The notes under the pieces were generated by a model. The model was not told the DNA's origin. It saw only the letters and a list, made by a program, of their open reading frames with translations, and made no database searches. Below are positions 7,117 through 13,856 of a DNA stretch of 14,064 bases, piece by piece. This DNA is from an uncultured Flavobacteriales bacterium. Its GTDB lineage: Bacteria > Bacteroidota > Bacteroidia > Flavobacteriales_D > Sanyastnellaceae. Position 1 is the stretch's first letter. Each line of letters starts with the position of its first letter. The translations under genes were made by a program, and so were the position numbers. The DNA is taken from assembly GCA_937996585.1 (NCBI GenBank), contig CALKUW010000147.1, forward strand, positions 1 through 14,064, in the 5' to 3' direction.

Positions 7117-8432
7117 GACGTTGTGTCTTGTTGGGGGAAAACCAATGTGAACGTGCTGCCCTTGCCGGCTGTACTCACAACGTTTATTTCGGCGCCATGT
7201 TGCTGCATGACCGCCTGGACATAGCTCAAACCGAGTCCGAATCCCTTCACGTCGTGCACGTTTCCGGTAGGTACGCGATAGAGTTTATCAAAAACCTTGC
7301 CTAAATGCTCCCGGGGGATTCCGATGCCATCGTCCTGGAAGGCAACGTGCAACTCGCCGCCCTCATTCCATGACCTGACCGTGAGGTGAGGATCACTCCC
7401 GCCGTACTTGATGGCGTTGTCCACGAGGTTGAAGACCACATTGGTGAGGTGGGTCCTGTCGCCCTCGACGATGGGATTGGACGCCGTGAGTTCGTTCGAT
7501 GTGCTTCCGCCTTGCTTTTTGATGTGGATGGCCTGGTTCCGCAGTACCTCCTTCAACAGGTCGTGGAAGTTGATCGGTTGCCGGAACAGCTCGAGTTCGC
7601 CCTGGTCGAGCATGGCGGCACGCAGGACGTTCTCCACCAGCAAACCGAGGCGCTTGTTCTCGGAGCGAATCAGCTGCACGTAATACCGCAGGTTCTCCGG
7701 ATCCGCTGACATTTCCTCGTCGAGCAGGGCCTCGCCCGCCAGACCGATGGTCGAGATGGGGGTCTTGAGCTCGTGGGTCATGTTGTTGATCAGGTCGCTC
7801 TTCAGGCGGTTCAGTCGCTCGGCCTTGCGCAGACCATTGGCGGCGTATACCGTAAAGACGACGAGCACGATCATCAGGAGCAGGTTGGCCGTCAGCTCCA
7901 CCCACATGTCGCCGGCCAATGCCAGTCGCTTCCGCGGGAAATACACGGTATACAATTGAACATCTTCCAGTCGCTCGGCATCTCCGGCCGGAATGCGGTA
8001 CCCGTCCTCCTGGAAGCGCTCCAGCCTGTCCATATCCTCGTCCTGCAGCTGGATGGGCCGGCCATACCGGTCCAACAGTGCGGAACGGAATTCGAAATCG
8101 ATGCCTCGGTCGCGCAGGACAATGGTCAACAAGCTGTCGGCCACGGCCATGGCGGACTCCCGCTGCAGCGCGTTCTCAGCACGGAGGACAGCCAGGCTGT
8201 CGGCCGCCGGCCCGGACGTGGGCGCAAATCCCGCCTCGGGCGGCGGTGGAAACGTCGCGTTGGCCAGAGCGAGGATGGACTGCACCTCCACAAGCGCCGT
8301 CCGGGCCTGCTCATCAAAGAGGGCGCTGCGCGCTTCAACCAAGGCCCGCATCCAGCCGAACTGCAAGGCAAGGAGCCCCATCAGGAGGGAGCCCATGCCC
8401 AAAACCAGGATGACCGTTCTTCGTGAACGCAT
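7113..8432 (-). CDS. Sensor histidine kinase (RprX-like), two transmembrane segments
   Basis: A 439-residue inner-membrane kinase. A transmembrane helix at about 6-28 is followed by a periplasmic sensor region (about 30-177, with a Pro-rich patch near 62-72 and no recognised fold) and a second helix at about 180-200. There is no clear HAMP domain; helix 2 runs almost directly into the dimerisation domain with the H box NMTHELKTPIS (phosphorylated His220). The ATPase domain has the N box FNLVDNAIKYG (334-344, Asn339), G1 DDGIGIP (367-373), F box FDKLYRVP (381-388) and G2 GFGLGL (397-402). It should phosphorylate the downstream regulator, with which it overlaps by 4 nt. The ATG at 8432 gives a short basic N-terminus before helix 1. 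A good Bacteroidota -7 box lies only 4 nt upstream of this ATG, suggesting a leaderless transcript. Confidence 0.94.
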   Translation of the reverse strand: MRSRRTVILVLGMGSLLMGLLALQFGWMRALVEARSALFDEQARTALVEVQSILALANATFPPPPEAGFAPTSGPAADSLAVLRAENALQRESAMAVADSLLTIVLRDRGIDFEFRSALLDRYGRPIQLQDEDMDRLERFQEDGYRIPAGDAERLEDVQLYTVYFPRKRLALAGDMWVELTANLLLMIVLVVFTVYAANGLRKAERLNRLKSDLINNMTHELKTPISTIGLAGEALLDEEMSADPENLRYYVQLIRSENKRLGLLVENVLRAAMLDQGELELFRQPINFHDLLKEVLRNQAIHIKKQGGSTSNELTASNPIVEGDRTHLTNVVFNLVDNAIKYGGSDPHLTVRSWNEGGELHVAFQDDGIGIPREHLGKVFDKLYRVPTGNVHDVKGFGLGLSYVQAVMQQHGAEINVVSTAGKGSTFTLVFPQQDTTS

Positions 8433-8436
8433 GCGC

Positions 8437-8444
8437 CAAAATTA
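8437..8444 (-). promoter_or_regulatory. -7 promoter box for the kinase-regulator operon
   Basis: The bottom strand reads TAATTTTG, a perfect match to the Bacteroidota TAnnTTTG element, followed by GCGC and the ATG at 8432. Transcription would begin at or next to the start codon. A -33 TTTG at the proper distance is not obvious. The box faces away from the prs box, 30 bp off, so the two promoters share their upstream DNA. Confidence 0.5.
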
Positions 8445-8474
8445 CAGGTGTGTCAGGCGCATCGGCCTCCGAAC

Positions 8475-8482
8475 TATCTTTG
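8475..8482 (+). promoter_or_regulatory. -7 promoter box for the prs-rplY-pth cluster
   Basis: TATCTTTG matches TAnnTTTG exactly and lies 17 nt before the ATG at 8500, giving a short leader without a Shine-Dalgarno sequence, normal for this phylum. TGTG at 8449-8452 is a weak candidate for the -33 element. Confidence 0.55.
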
Positions 8483-8499
8483 CGCCCTTGAATCACGCC

Positions 8500-9444
8500 A
8501 TGCAAGACCATCCCATGCGCATCCTCGCCGGCTCGGCGTCCAAGGAACTCGGTGCCCGCATCGCCATGGGATATGGCATTCCCCTGTGCTCCACCAAGCA
8601 CACTGTCTTCAGTGACGGTGAGTTCCGCGTGAGCATCGAGGAGACGGTCCGCGGCAAGGAGGTGGTCATCGTGCAAAGCACGTTCCCGCCGTCCGACAAC
8701 CTGATGGAGCTGCTGATGCTCATCGACGCGGCCAAGCGGGCTTCCGCCAAGCGCATCGTGGCGGTCATCCCCTATTTCGGGTTTGCCCGGCAGGACCGTA
8801 AGGACGCCCCGCGGGTGGCCATCGGCGCCAAGCTCATCGCCAACATGCTGACGGCGGCAGGGGTGGACAGGGTCATCACGATGGACCTCCACGCCGACCA
8901 GATCCAGGGCTTCTTCGAGGTGCCGGTGGACCACATCTATGGCTCGGCCATCTTCCTGCCCTACCTCGAAGGCCTCGGGCTCGACAACCTGCTCATCGCC
9001 ACGCCCGATACGGGGGGAACGAAGCGCGCCAACGCCTTTGCCAAATACCTCGGCGTGGACATGGCCATCTGCTACAAGCAGCGCAAAGTGGCCAACCAGG
9101 TCGCCAGCATGCGCGTCATCGGTGACGTGGAGGGCAAGGACGTGGTGCTCGTGGACGACATCTGCGATACGGGCGGCACCCTGACCAAGGCAGCCGACAT
9201 GATGAAGGAGCACGGCGCCAACAGCGTGCGTGCCGTCTGCACCCATGCCGTCCTTTCCGGGCCGGCCTACGAGCGCATCGAGGCCAGCTCCCTGACCGAG
9301 CTCGTCGTCACCGACAGCATTCCGCTACGCGGCGACAAGCCCACCGACAAGATCACCGTACTCGATTGTTCCGACCTGTTTGCAACGGTCATCCGTTGTC
9401 TGGTCCAGAACGAATCCATCAGTTCGCATTTTCTCATCACCTAA
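8500..9444 (+). CDS. prs: Ribose-phosphate pyrophosphokinase (PRPP synthetase)
   Basis: A 314-residue enzyme making 5-phosphoribosyl-1-diphosphate from ribose-5-phosphate and ATP for purine, pyrimidine, His, Trp and NAD synthesis. Visible signatures: FSDGE near 37-41, STFPPSDNLMELL (60-72), the ATP-binding PYFGFARQDRKD (91-102), the MDLHADQIQGFF block (128-139), the flexible-loop region near 168-200 (TPDTGGTKRAN, then YKQRKVANQ) and the PRPP loop VVLVDDICDTGGT (215-227). The length fits class I enzymes. The frame is open far upstream but that is antisense of the kinase; the ATG at 8500 follows the -7 box at 8475, and an in-frame ATG at 8515 is the alternative (309 residues). Ribosomal protein L25 starts 9 nt after the stop, so the two are co-transcribed. 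PRPP supply also links to nadD and gmk further along. Confidence 0.97.
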   Translation: MQDHPMRILAGSASKELGARIAMGYGIPLCSTKHTVFSDGEFRVSIEETVRGKEVVIVQSTFPPSDNLMELLMLIDAAKRASAKRIVAVIPYFGFARQDRKDAPRVAIGAKLIANMLTAAGVDRVITMDLHADQIQGFFEVPVDHIYGSAIFLPYLEGLGLDNLLIATPDTGGTKRANAFAKYLGVDMAICYKQRKVANQVASMRVIGDVEGKDVVLVDDICDTGGTLTKAADMMKEHGANSVRAVCTHAVLSGPAYERIEASSLTELVVTDSIPLRGDKPTDKITVLDCSDLFATVIRCLVQNESISSHFLIT

Positions 9445-9453
9445 TACAACACC

Positions 9454-10086
9454 ATGAAAACTGCTTCATTGAGCGGCTCTCCGAGAGAGGGCGTAGGGAA
9501 GAAGGATGCAGCCGAACTGCGTGCCAAGGGACAGGTTCCCGGCGTGCTGTATGGCGGCTCCGAGCAGGTTCACTTCCACGTGAACGAGGTCCAGCTGAAC
9601 AAGCTGGTCTTTACCCCCGAAACTTACCGACTGAACTTCGAAGTCGGTGGTACCACGTACGACTGCGTCGTGCAGGACATCCAGTTCCACCCGGTCACCG
9701 ACCACATCGTGCACATCGACCTCCTGCAGGTCTTCGCGGACAAGGCCATCCGGGTGAAGCTGCCCGTGCGCACGACGGGAACCAGCGTTGGTGTCCGGAA
9801 CGGTGGCCGCTTGCACATCGTTTACCGCCGCCTGCCGGTCGTCGGCCTCGCCGACCAGATTCCGGAGGACGTGTCTGTGGACATCAGCAGCCTTGACATT
9901 GGTGACTCCCTCCGCGTGGGTGGCCTGAGCTTCGAAGGTTTCTCCGTGCCGTTGAACGAATCCGCTGTTGTGCTCGGCGTGCGCCGTACCCGTGCTGCCA
10001 TGTCTGCTGCTGCAGGTGAGGGCGAGGGCGAGGAAGGTGCTGAAGTCGCAGAAGGCGAAGAGGCAGCAGCCGGCGGCGAGGAGTAA
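9454..10086 (+). CDS. rplY: Ribosomal protein L25, long TL5/CTC type
   Basis: A 210-residue 5S-rRNA-binding protein of the large ribosomal subunit. The N-terminal L25 domain (about 1-92) includes the GKKDAAELRAKGQVPGVLYGG segment near 15-35 that contacts 5S rRNA; the C-terminal beta domain (about 95-185) marks the long TL5/CTC form rather than the short E. coli one. Residues 187-210 are a low-complexity tail of Gly, Glu and Ala, strongly acidic and probably disordered, as is common in Bacteroidota L25. The gene sits between prs and pth, an arrangement found in many bacteria, and probably shares the prs promoter. The ATG at 9454 yields the canonical start with basic residues. Identification is secure; only the function of the acidic tail is unclear. 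Confidence 0.96.
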   Translation: MKTASLSGSPREGVGKKDAAELRAKGQVPGVLYGGSEQVHFHVNEVQLNKLVFTPETYRLNFEVGGTTYDCVVQDIQFHPVTDHIVHIDLLQVFADKAIRVKLPVRTTGTSVGVRNGGRLHIVYRRLPVVGLADQIPEDVSVDISSLDIGDSLRVGGLSFEGFSVPLNESAVVLGVRRTRAAMSAAAGEGEGEEGAEVAEGEEAAAGGEE

Positions 10087-10107
10087 TCCCGCCGTCTACC
10101 ATCTCGG

Positions 10108-10671
10108 ATGAAATTCCTGTTGGTCGGACTCGGCAATCCGGGATCCGATTACGTCCGGACGCGCCACAACATTGGCTTCATGATCCTCGACGCGATCGCC
10201 GCCGCGTCCGGAGCGTCCTTCGCTCCGGACCGGCTGGGCGACGTCGCGTGCTGCAAGCACAAGGGGCGCCAACTGGTGCTCGTCAAGCCGACCACGTTCA
10301 TGAACCTGAGTGGGAAGGCCGTGCGCTATTGGATGGACACCGAGAAAGTGCCCCTCGACCGGGTGATGGTGCTGACCGACGACATCAACCTGCCCTTCGG
10401 CACCTTGCGGATCCGGGCAAAGGGCAGTGACGGGGGCCACAATGGACTCAAGGACATACAGGCCGTGCTGGGAACGGCAGCCTATCCCCGCCTGCGGTTC
10501 GGTGTCGGCGCCGATTTCGGACCGGGACGGCAGGTTGACCACGTGCTCGGGAAATTCTCGGAGGCGGAGGAGGAAGCCCTGGTGGAACGCCTGGACAAGA
10601 CGGTCGCGCTGGCGCGGTCATTCGCCTTCGTGGGGCTTCAGCGCACCATGAATGCGTTCAACAACACGTGA
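10108..10671 (+). CDS. pth: Peptidyl-tRNA hydrolase
   Basis: A 187-residue enzyme that releases tRNA from peptidyl-tRNA that has dropped off ribosomes. Signatures are LVGLGNPG (5-12), the catalytic His20 in RTRHNIGF, the substrate-gripping TFMNLSG (63-69, Asn66), DDINLPFG (91-98, Asp92) and GSDGGHNGL (106-114, Asn112). These correspond to Asn10, His20, Asn68, Asp93 and Asn114 of the E. coli enzyme. The length is normal. It starts 21 nt after rplY and is the third gene of the prs cluster. The 18 bp to the convergent nadD stop include the palindrome GCCCGGGC but no T-tract. Confidence 0.97.
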   Translation: MKFLLVGLGNPGSDYVRTRHNIGFMILDAIAAASGASFAPDRLGDVACCKHKGRQLVLVKPTTFMNLSGKAVRYWMDTEKVPLDRVMVLTDDINLPFGTLRIRAKGSDGGHNGLKDIQAVLGTAAYPRLRFGVGADFGPGRQVDHVLGKFSEAEEEALVERLDKTVALARSFAFVGLQRTMNAFNNT

Positions 10672-10689
10672 TTCTGCCCGCCCGGGCCG

Positions 10690-11298
10690 TCAGTCCTGGG
10701 GAGCGAAGGCGTAGAGGCCTTTTTCCCTGATGTAGTCCGCGGCAGCATCGGGTAACAGGTAGCGTGCGCTGTGACCTTTGGACAATGCCGTCCGCAGGTA
10801 GGTGCTGCTGATGCTGATGATTGGGGCCGGACTCATGACGATGCGGTCGCCATCCGGGGCCACGGTGCCTTCAGGATTGTCCGGGCTGCCGTCCTCCGGA
10901 GCACGGGGGTAGACGAGGAATCCATACCCGTCGACCAGCTCCCGCCACCGCGCCCACTGCTGGAGGGTGCGGAGGTTGTCCTGACCGATGATGATGCGGA
11001 ATTCCGTGTCCGGGTGGCGCCTGCGCAGGAAGTCCATCGTGTGTGCGGTATAGTTGGGGCGGGGCAGGCCGAATTCGACGTCTTCCGCCCTGAGCCCGTC
11101 GTTGTCGGCCACCACCCGCTTGACCATCTCCAACCTGTCCGCCTCCGGAGCCAACGCCTCGGTCGACTTCATGGGGTTGTGGGGGGTCACGACAAACCAG
11201 ACCTCATCGAGGCCATGGTGGGTGAGCATGTGCTGGCCGATGATGAGGTGGCCCGTATGGATGGGGTTGAACGAGCCGAAATAGAGCCCGACCGTCAT
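10690..11298 (-). CDS. nadD: Nicotinate-nucleotide adenylyltransferase
   Basis: A 202-residue nucleotidyltransferase that joins nicotinate mononucleotide and ATP to give deamido-NAD in NAD synthesis. The N-terminal GSFNPIHTGH (8-17) holds the HxGH ATP-binding motif. The substrate segment RPNYTAHTMDFL lies near 80-91, and GQDNL with a downstream WARW lies near 105-118. ISSTYLR (163-169) is the phosphate-binding C-terminal signature. The ATG at 11298 overlaps the gmk stop by four bases (11295-11298), pointing to translational coupling as the last gene of yicC-gmk-nadD. The length fits the family. The family is secure; NadD rather than coenzyme A adenylyltransferase is supported by the ISST motif and length. 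Confidence 0.95.
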   Translation of the reverse strand: MTVGLYFGSFNPIHTGHLIIGQHMLTHHGLDEVWFVVTPHNPMKSTEALAPEADRLEMVKRVVADNDGLRAEDVEFGLPRPNYTAHTMDFLRRRHPDTEFRIIIGQDNLRTLQQWARWRELVDGYGFLVYPRAPEDGSPDNPEGTVAPDGDRIVMSPAPIISISSTYLRTALSKGHSARYLLPDAAADYIREKGLYAFAPQD

Positions 11299-11930
11299 TC
11301 GGAAGTGGTTGACCCCCCGAGGAAGGACGCGGCGCGATCGATCAATTCAGTGGTCGCCCGGTCCAGATTGTCGTTGACCAGCTCGATGTCGAACCCCGAA
11401 GCGCGCTGCATTTCGGACTCGGCCTTGGCCAAACGGCGGGCAATGTCCGCCTCGGAATCCGTGCCCCGGGCCCGCAGGCGGGATGCCAACACTTCGAGCG
11501 AAGGCGGGCGGACGAAAACGGCGAGCAGTTGGTCGCCCAACAGGTCCTTGAGCCTCAGGCCACCTTCCACATCGACGTCGAACAGGATATGGCGACCGGC
11601 CTTCCAATGGCGTTCCACTTCGGATTTGAGCGTTCCGTAGAATCGGCCCGGATAGACCTCCTCCCACTCGAGGAAATCACCCGCCTCGACCTTGGTCTGG
11701 AAGGCCTCGGTGGAGAAGAAGTGGTAGTCCTCGCCATCGACCTCTGAGCCCCGGATGGGGCGGTTGGTTGCGGAAATGCTGAACGCCAGGTCATCCCGCT
11801 GCTCCATGAGCCGCCGAACCAGGGTCGTCTTTCCTGCACCGGATGGTGCCGAAAAGGCCATGGCCCTCATTTCGTGCGCTGCATGTTCCGCTTCGGACAC
11901 TGCTTCCTGCTTGATGGGGTTGTCGATCAC
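11295..11930 (-). CDS. gmk: Guanylate kinase
   Basis: A 211-residue kinase converting GMP to GDP with ATP. The P-loop is APSGAGKT (28-35) with Lys34; the first position is Ala rather than Gly, which I recall as common in Bacteroidota. The GMP-binding segment SATNRPIRGSEVDGEDYHF (53-71) follows, then the YPGRFYGT region and the lid region with SRLRARGTDSEADIARRL. Residues 1-22 are an extension beyond most homologues. I keep the GTG start at 11930 because it overlaps the yicC stop in GTGA (11927-11930); Met22 or Met24 would be internal alternatives without such coupling. The middle gene of yicC-gmk-nadD, it supplies GDP/GTP. Confidence 0.95.
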   Translation of the reverse strand: MIDNPIKQEAVSEAEHAAHEMRAMAFSAPSGAGKTTLVRRLMEQRDDLAFSISATNRPIRGSEVDGEDYHFFSTEAFQTKVEAGDFLEWEEVYPGRFYGTLKSEVERHWKAGRHILFDVDVEGGLRLKDLLGDQLLAVFVRPPSLEVLASRLRARGTDSEADIARRLAKAESEMQRASGFDIELVNDNLDRATTELIDRAASFLGGSTTSE

Positions 11931-12817
11931 AATATGTTGAGCACCTGTTCCTTGATCTTCTCGAGCTCGTCCTTCATCTGGACGACGATGCGCTGCATGG
12001 CCGCATCCTGGCTCTTGCTTCCCAAGGTGTTGATTTCCCTTCCGATCTCTTGGCTGATGAACCCGAGTTTCTTTCCCTGGCCGCTGTCTCCGTCGAGCAT
12101 CTCGAGGAAATAACCGCAGTTGGCCTCGAGCCGCACCAGCTCCTCGGTCACGTCGAGCTTTTCGAGGTAGAAGATGAGCTCGTGCTCGTAGCGGTTCTCA
12201 TCGACCCTGTCCCGTGGCAGGTCGGCCTCCAGGTGTTCCTTCAGCCTCGAGCGCACGCGCTGCGTTCGGGCCTCGAGCAACGGGGCCAGCTCCCGGCGCA
12301 GCTGTTCAATCCTCCCTATGCGCTCGCGGAAATCGGTCTCGAGGATGGCCCCCTCCTGCGTGCGGTAGGCGGTGAATCCCTTGCAGGCTTCGCGCACCAG
12401 GTCCAGCATGCCCGTCCATTCCTCCTCATCCAGGGTGTCCCGCGATGCGCTCACGGCGTCGGGAAACCGCAGGGCCGAGGTCAATTTCTGAACCTGGCCC
12501 TCCACATGGGAAGCCGGCACGCCGTTCTGTTCGAAAACGGGGGAAAGCTGGTCCACGTAGTGCTGCACGAGTCCGGCATTGACCTGGTGCCGAACATCCC
12601 CGGCGTCGGATTCGAAGTGGATGAAGAAATCGGACTTGCCCCGGCCCACCACCTGGCCCAGCTCCTTGCGGAGGGGCATCTCCTTCTCCCTGAACTGAGG
12701 TGGCATTCGGACCGAGAGGTCCAGGCCCTTGCCGTTGAGGGAACGCAATTCGACCGTGTATTTGCGCGCCCCGATGTGCGCCTCGGCCTTGCCGTATCCG
12801 GTCATCGACAGAATCAT
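11927..12817 (-). CDS. yicC: YicC/YloC family endoribonuclease
   Basis: A 296-residue member of the YicC/YloC family, shown in other bacteria to be an endoribonuclease acting in RNA turnover. The N-terminus MILSMTGYGKAE (1-12) is the family hallmark. The C-terminal DUF1732 region ends with KKLGFISQEIGREINTLGSKSQDA and a MKDELEKIKEQVLNI tail that fits the family closely. The frame is open to 12991, but the extra 58 residues overlap the divergent gene, so I start at the ATG at 12817 (an ATG at 12835 is a weaker option). The segment RLEANCGYF has Asn where I expect the conserved His of the RL-x-x-H motif. The gene leads yicC-gmk-nadD, a cluster seen in many Bacteroidota. A TATTTTG box lies 4 nt upstream of the ATG. 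Confidence 0.94.
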   Translation of the reverse strand: MILSMTGYGKAEAHIGARKYTVELRSLNGKGLDLSVRMPPQFREKEMPLRKELGQVVGRGKSDFFIHFESDAGDVRHQVNAGLVQHYVDQLSPVFEQNGVPASHVEGQVQKLTSALRFPDAVSASRDTLDEEEWTGMLDLVREACKGFTAYRTQEGAILETDFRERIGRIEQLRRELAPLLEARTQRVRSRLKEHLEADLPRDRVDENRYEHELIFYLEKLDVTEELVRLEANCGYFLEMLDGDSGQGKKLGFISQEIGREINTLGSKSQDAAMQRIVVQMKDELEKIKEQVLNIL

Positions 12818-12821
12818 GACG

Positions 12822-12828
12822 CAAAATA
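12822..12828 (-). promoter_or_regulatory. Weak candidate -7 box for yicC-gmk-nadD
   Basis: The bottom strand reads TGTATTTTG, then CGTC, then the ATG at 12817. TATTTTG lacks one base of the TAnnTTTG spacing, so it is imperfect, but its distance to the start codon is the same 4 nt as for the sensor kinase and the polyprenyl synthase. Confidence 0.3.
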
Positions 12829-12869
12829 CACCCATGACCCCACCTGACCACGGGAGAGGGGCGGGAAGG

Positions 12870-12877
12870 TAACTTCG
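12870..12877 (+). promoter_or_regulatory. Candidate -7 box for the polyprenyl synthase gene
   Basis: TAACTTCG matches TAnnTTTG except for one base, and CACC separates it from the ATG at 12882. Only 64 bp lie between the yicC and polyprenyl synthase start codons, so two divergent promoters must overlap here. No clear -33 element is seen. Confidence 0.35.
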
Positions 12878-12881
12878 CACC

Positions 12882-13856
12882 ATGGCCGACCTCGCCACCA
12901 TCCGGCAACCCGTGGACCGCGAAATGCGGGAATTCCAGGGGCACTTCAAGGAAGCCATGCGCACCTCGGTGCCCCTGTTGGACCACATCACCCGCTACAT
13001 CGTGCGCAGCCGCGGCAAGCAGATGCGTCCGCTGCTGGTATACCTGTCCGCTGCGGCTTGCGGGGGCACCCGGGAGCGCACCCACATCGCCGCCACCCTC
13101 ATCGAGCTGCTCCACACGGCTACGCTGGTCCACGACGATGTGGTGGACGCGGCTGAGACGCGGAGGGGGTTCCTGTCGATCAACGCCCTCTGGAAATCCA
13201 AGATCGCCGTCCTTGTCGGGGACTACCTGCTCTCCCGCGGTCTGCTCATTTCCATGGAACACGATGGCATCGACCTCCTGCGGATCACCTCGAAGGCGGT
13301 GGAGGCCATGAGCGAAGGTGAACTGCTGCAGATCGAAAAGGCGCGGCGGCTGGACATCACCGAGCAGGTCTACTTCGACATCATCCGGCGCAAGACGGCT
13401 TCGCTCATCGCCGCCTGCTGCGCCGCCGGGGCCGCCAGTGCCGGGGCCGACGCGGACCAGGTGGAGCAACTGCGGCAATTCGGCGAGGAAATGGGCATCG
13501 CCTTCCAGATCAAGGACGACCTTCTCGACTTCACACCTTCTGCCGCCACGGGCAAGCCACAGGGGGGGGACATCAAGGAGCGCAAGATGACCCTTCCCCT
13601 CATCCACACCCTGCAATCCCTCGGCACCCTGCAGCGCAGGGCCATGGTGCGCAGCATCAAGCGCAGCCGGGACCACGCCGCCGATGCGGACAAGGTCATG
13701 GCGCAAATCCTCGAGGGGCCCGGCATGGCCTATGCAGAGGAGAAAATGAGGGAACACCGAGACCAGGCGGTGGCCCTGCTCGATGGCCTGCCGGACACGC
13801 CCGCCCGCCATGCCCTCGTGGACCTGGTGGACTTCACGATCAACCGGAAGAAATGA
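12882..13856 (+). CDS. Polyprenyl diphosphate synthase (trans-isoprenyl diphosphate synthase)
   Basis: A 324-residue all-helical prenyltransferase that condenses isopentenyl diphosphate onto an allylic primer. The first Asp-rich motif DDVVD is at 85-89, followed by Arg94 and Arg95; the second, DDLLD, is at 212-216 in FQIKDD. GKQMRP (45-50) gives the Lys and Arg that bind diphosphate, and GKPQGGDIKERKMTLP (224-239) is typical of long-chain synthases. In Bacteroidota this protein usually makes the menaquinone side chain (IspB/HepT type); chain length cannot be read with confidence, but small residues (LLHTATLVHDD) before the first motif favour a long-chain product. The 3' end overlaps the start of the next gene in ATGA (13853-13856), so the pair is translationally coupled. 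I give no symbol because chain length is unresolved. Confidence 0.94.
   Translation: MADLATIRQPVDREMREFQGHFKEAMRTSVPLLDHITRYIVRSRGKQMRPLLVYLSAAACGGTRERTHIAATLIELLHTATLVHDDVVDAAETRRGFLSINALWKSKIAVLVGDYLLSRGLLISMEHDGIDLLRITSKAVEAMSEGELLQIEKARRLDITEQVYFDIIRRKTASLIAACCAAGAASAGADADQVEQLRQFGEEMGIAFQIKDDLLDFTPSAATGKPQGGDIKERKMTLPLIHTLQSLGTLQRRAMVRSIKRSRDHAADADKVMAQILEGPGMAYAEEKMREHRDQAVALLDGLPDTPARHALVDLVDFTINRKK

Noticed and set aside
8335..9246. 303-codon open frame on the bottom strand over prs
   Set aside because: A shadow of prs in GC-rich DNA; the His/Val/Asp-rich composition is typical of such antisense frames.
10672..10689. GCCCGGGC palindrome between pth and nadD as a terminator
   Set aside because: There is no loop and no T-tract; a short GC palindrome is common at this base composition.
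12818..12991. 58-residue N-terminal extension of yicC
   Set aside because: It overlaps the divergent polyprenyl synthase; the family always starts with the M-x-x-SMTG pattern found at 12817.
12426..13811. 461-codon open frame on the bottom strand
   Set aside because: It lies antisense to the polyprenyl synthase and out of frame over yicC, both well-identified genes; its Gly/Arg/His/Val-rich translation shows no family.
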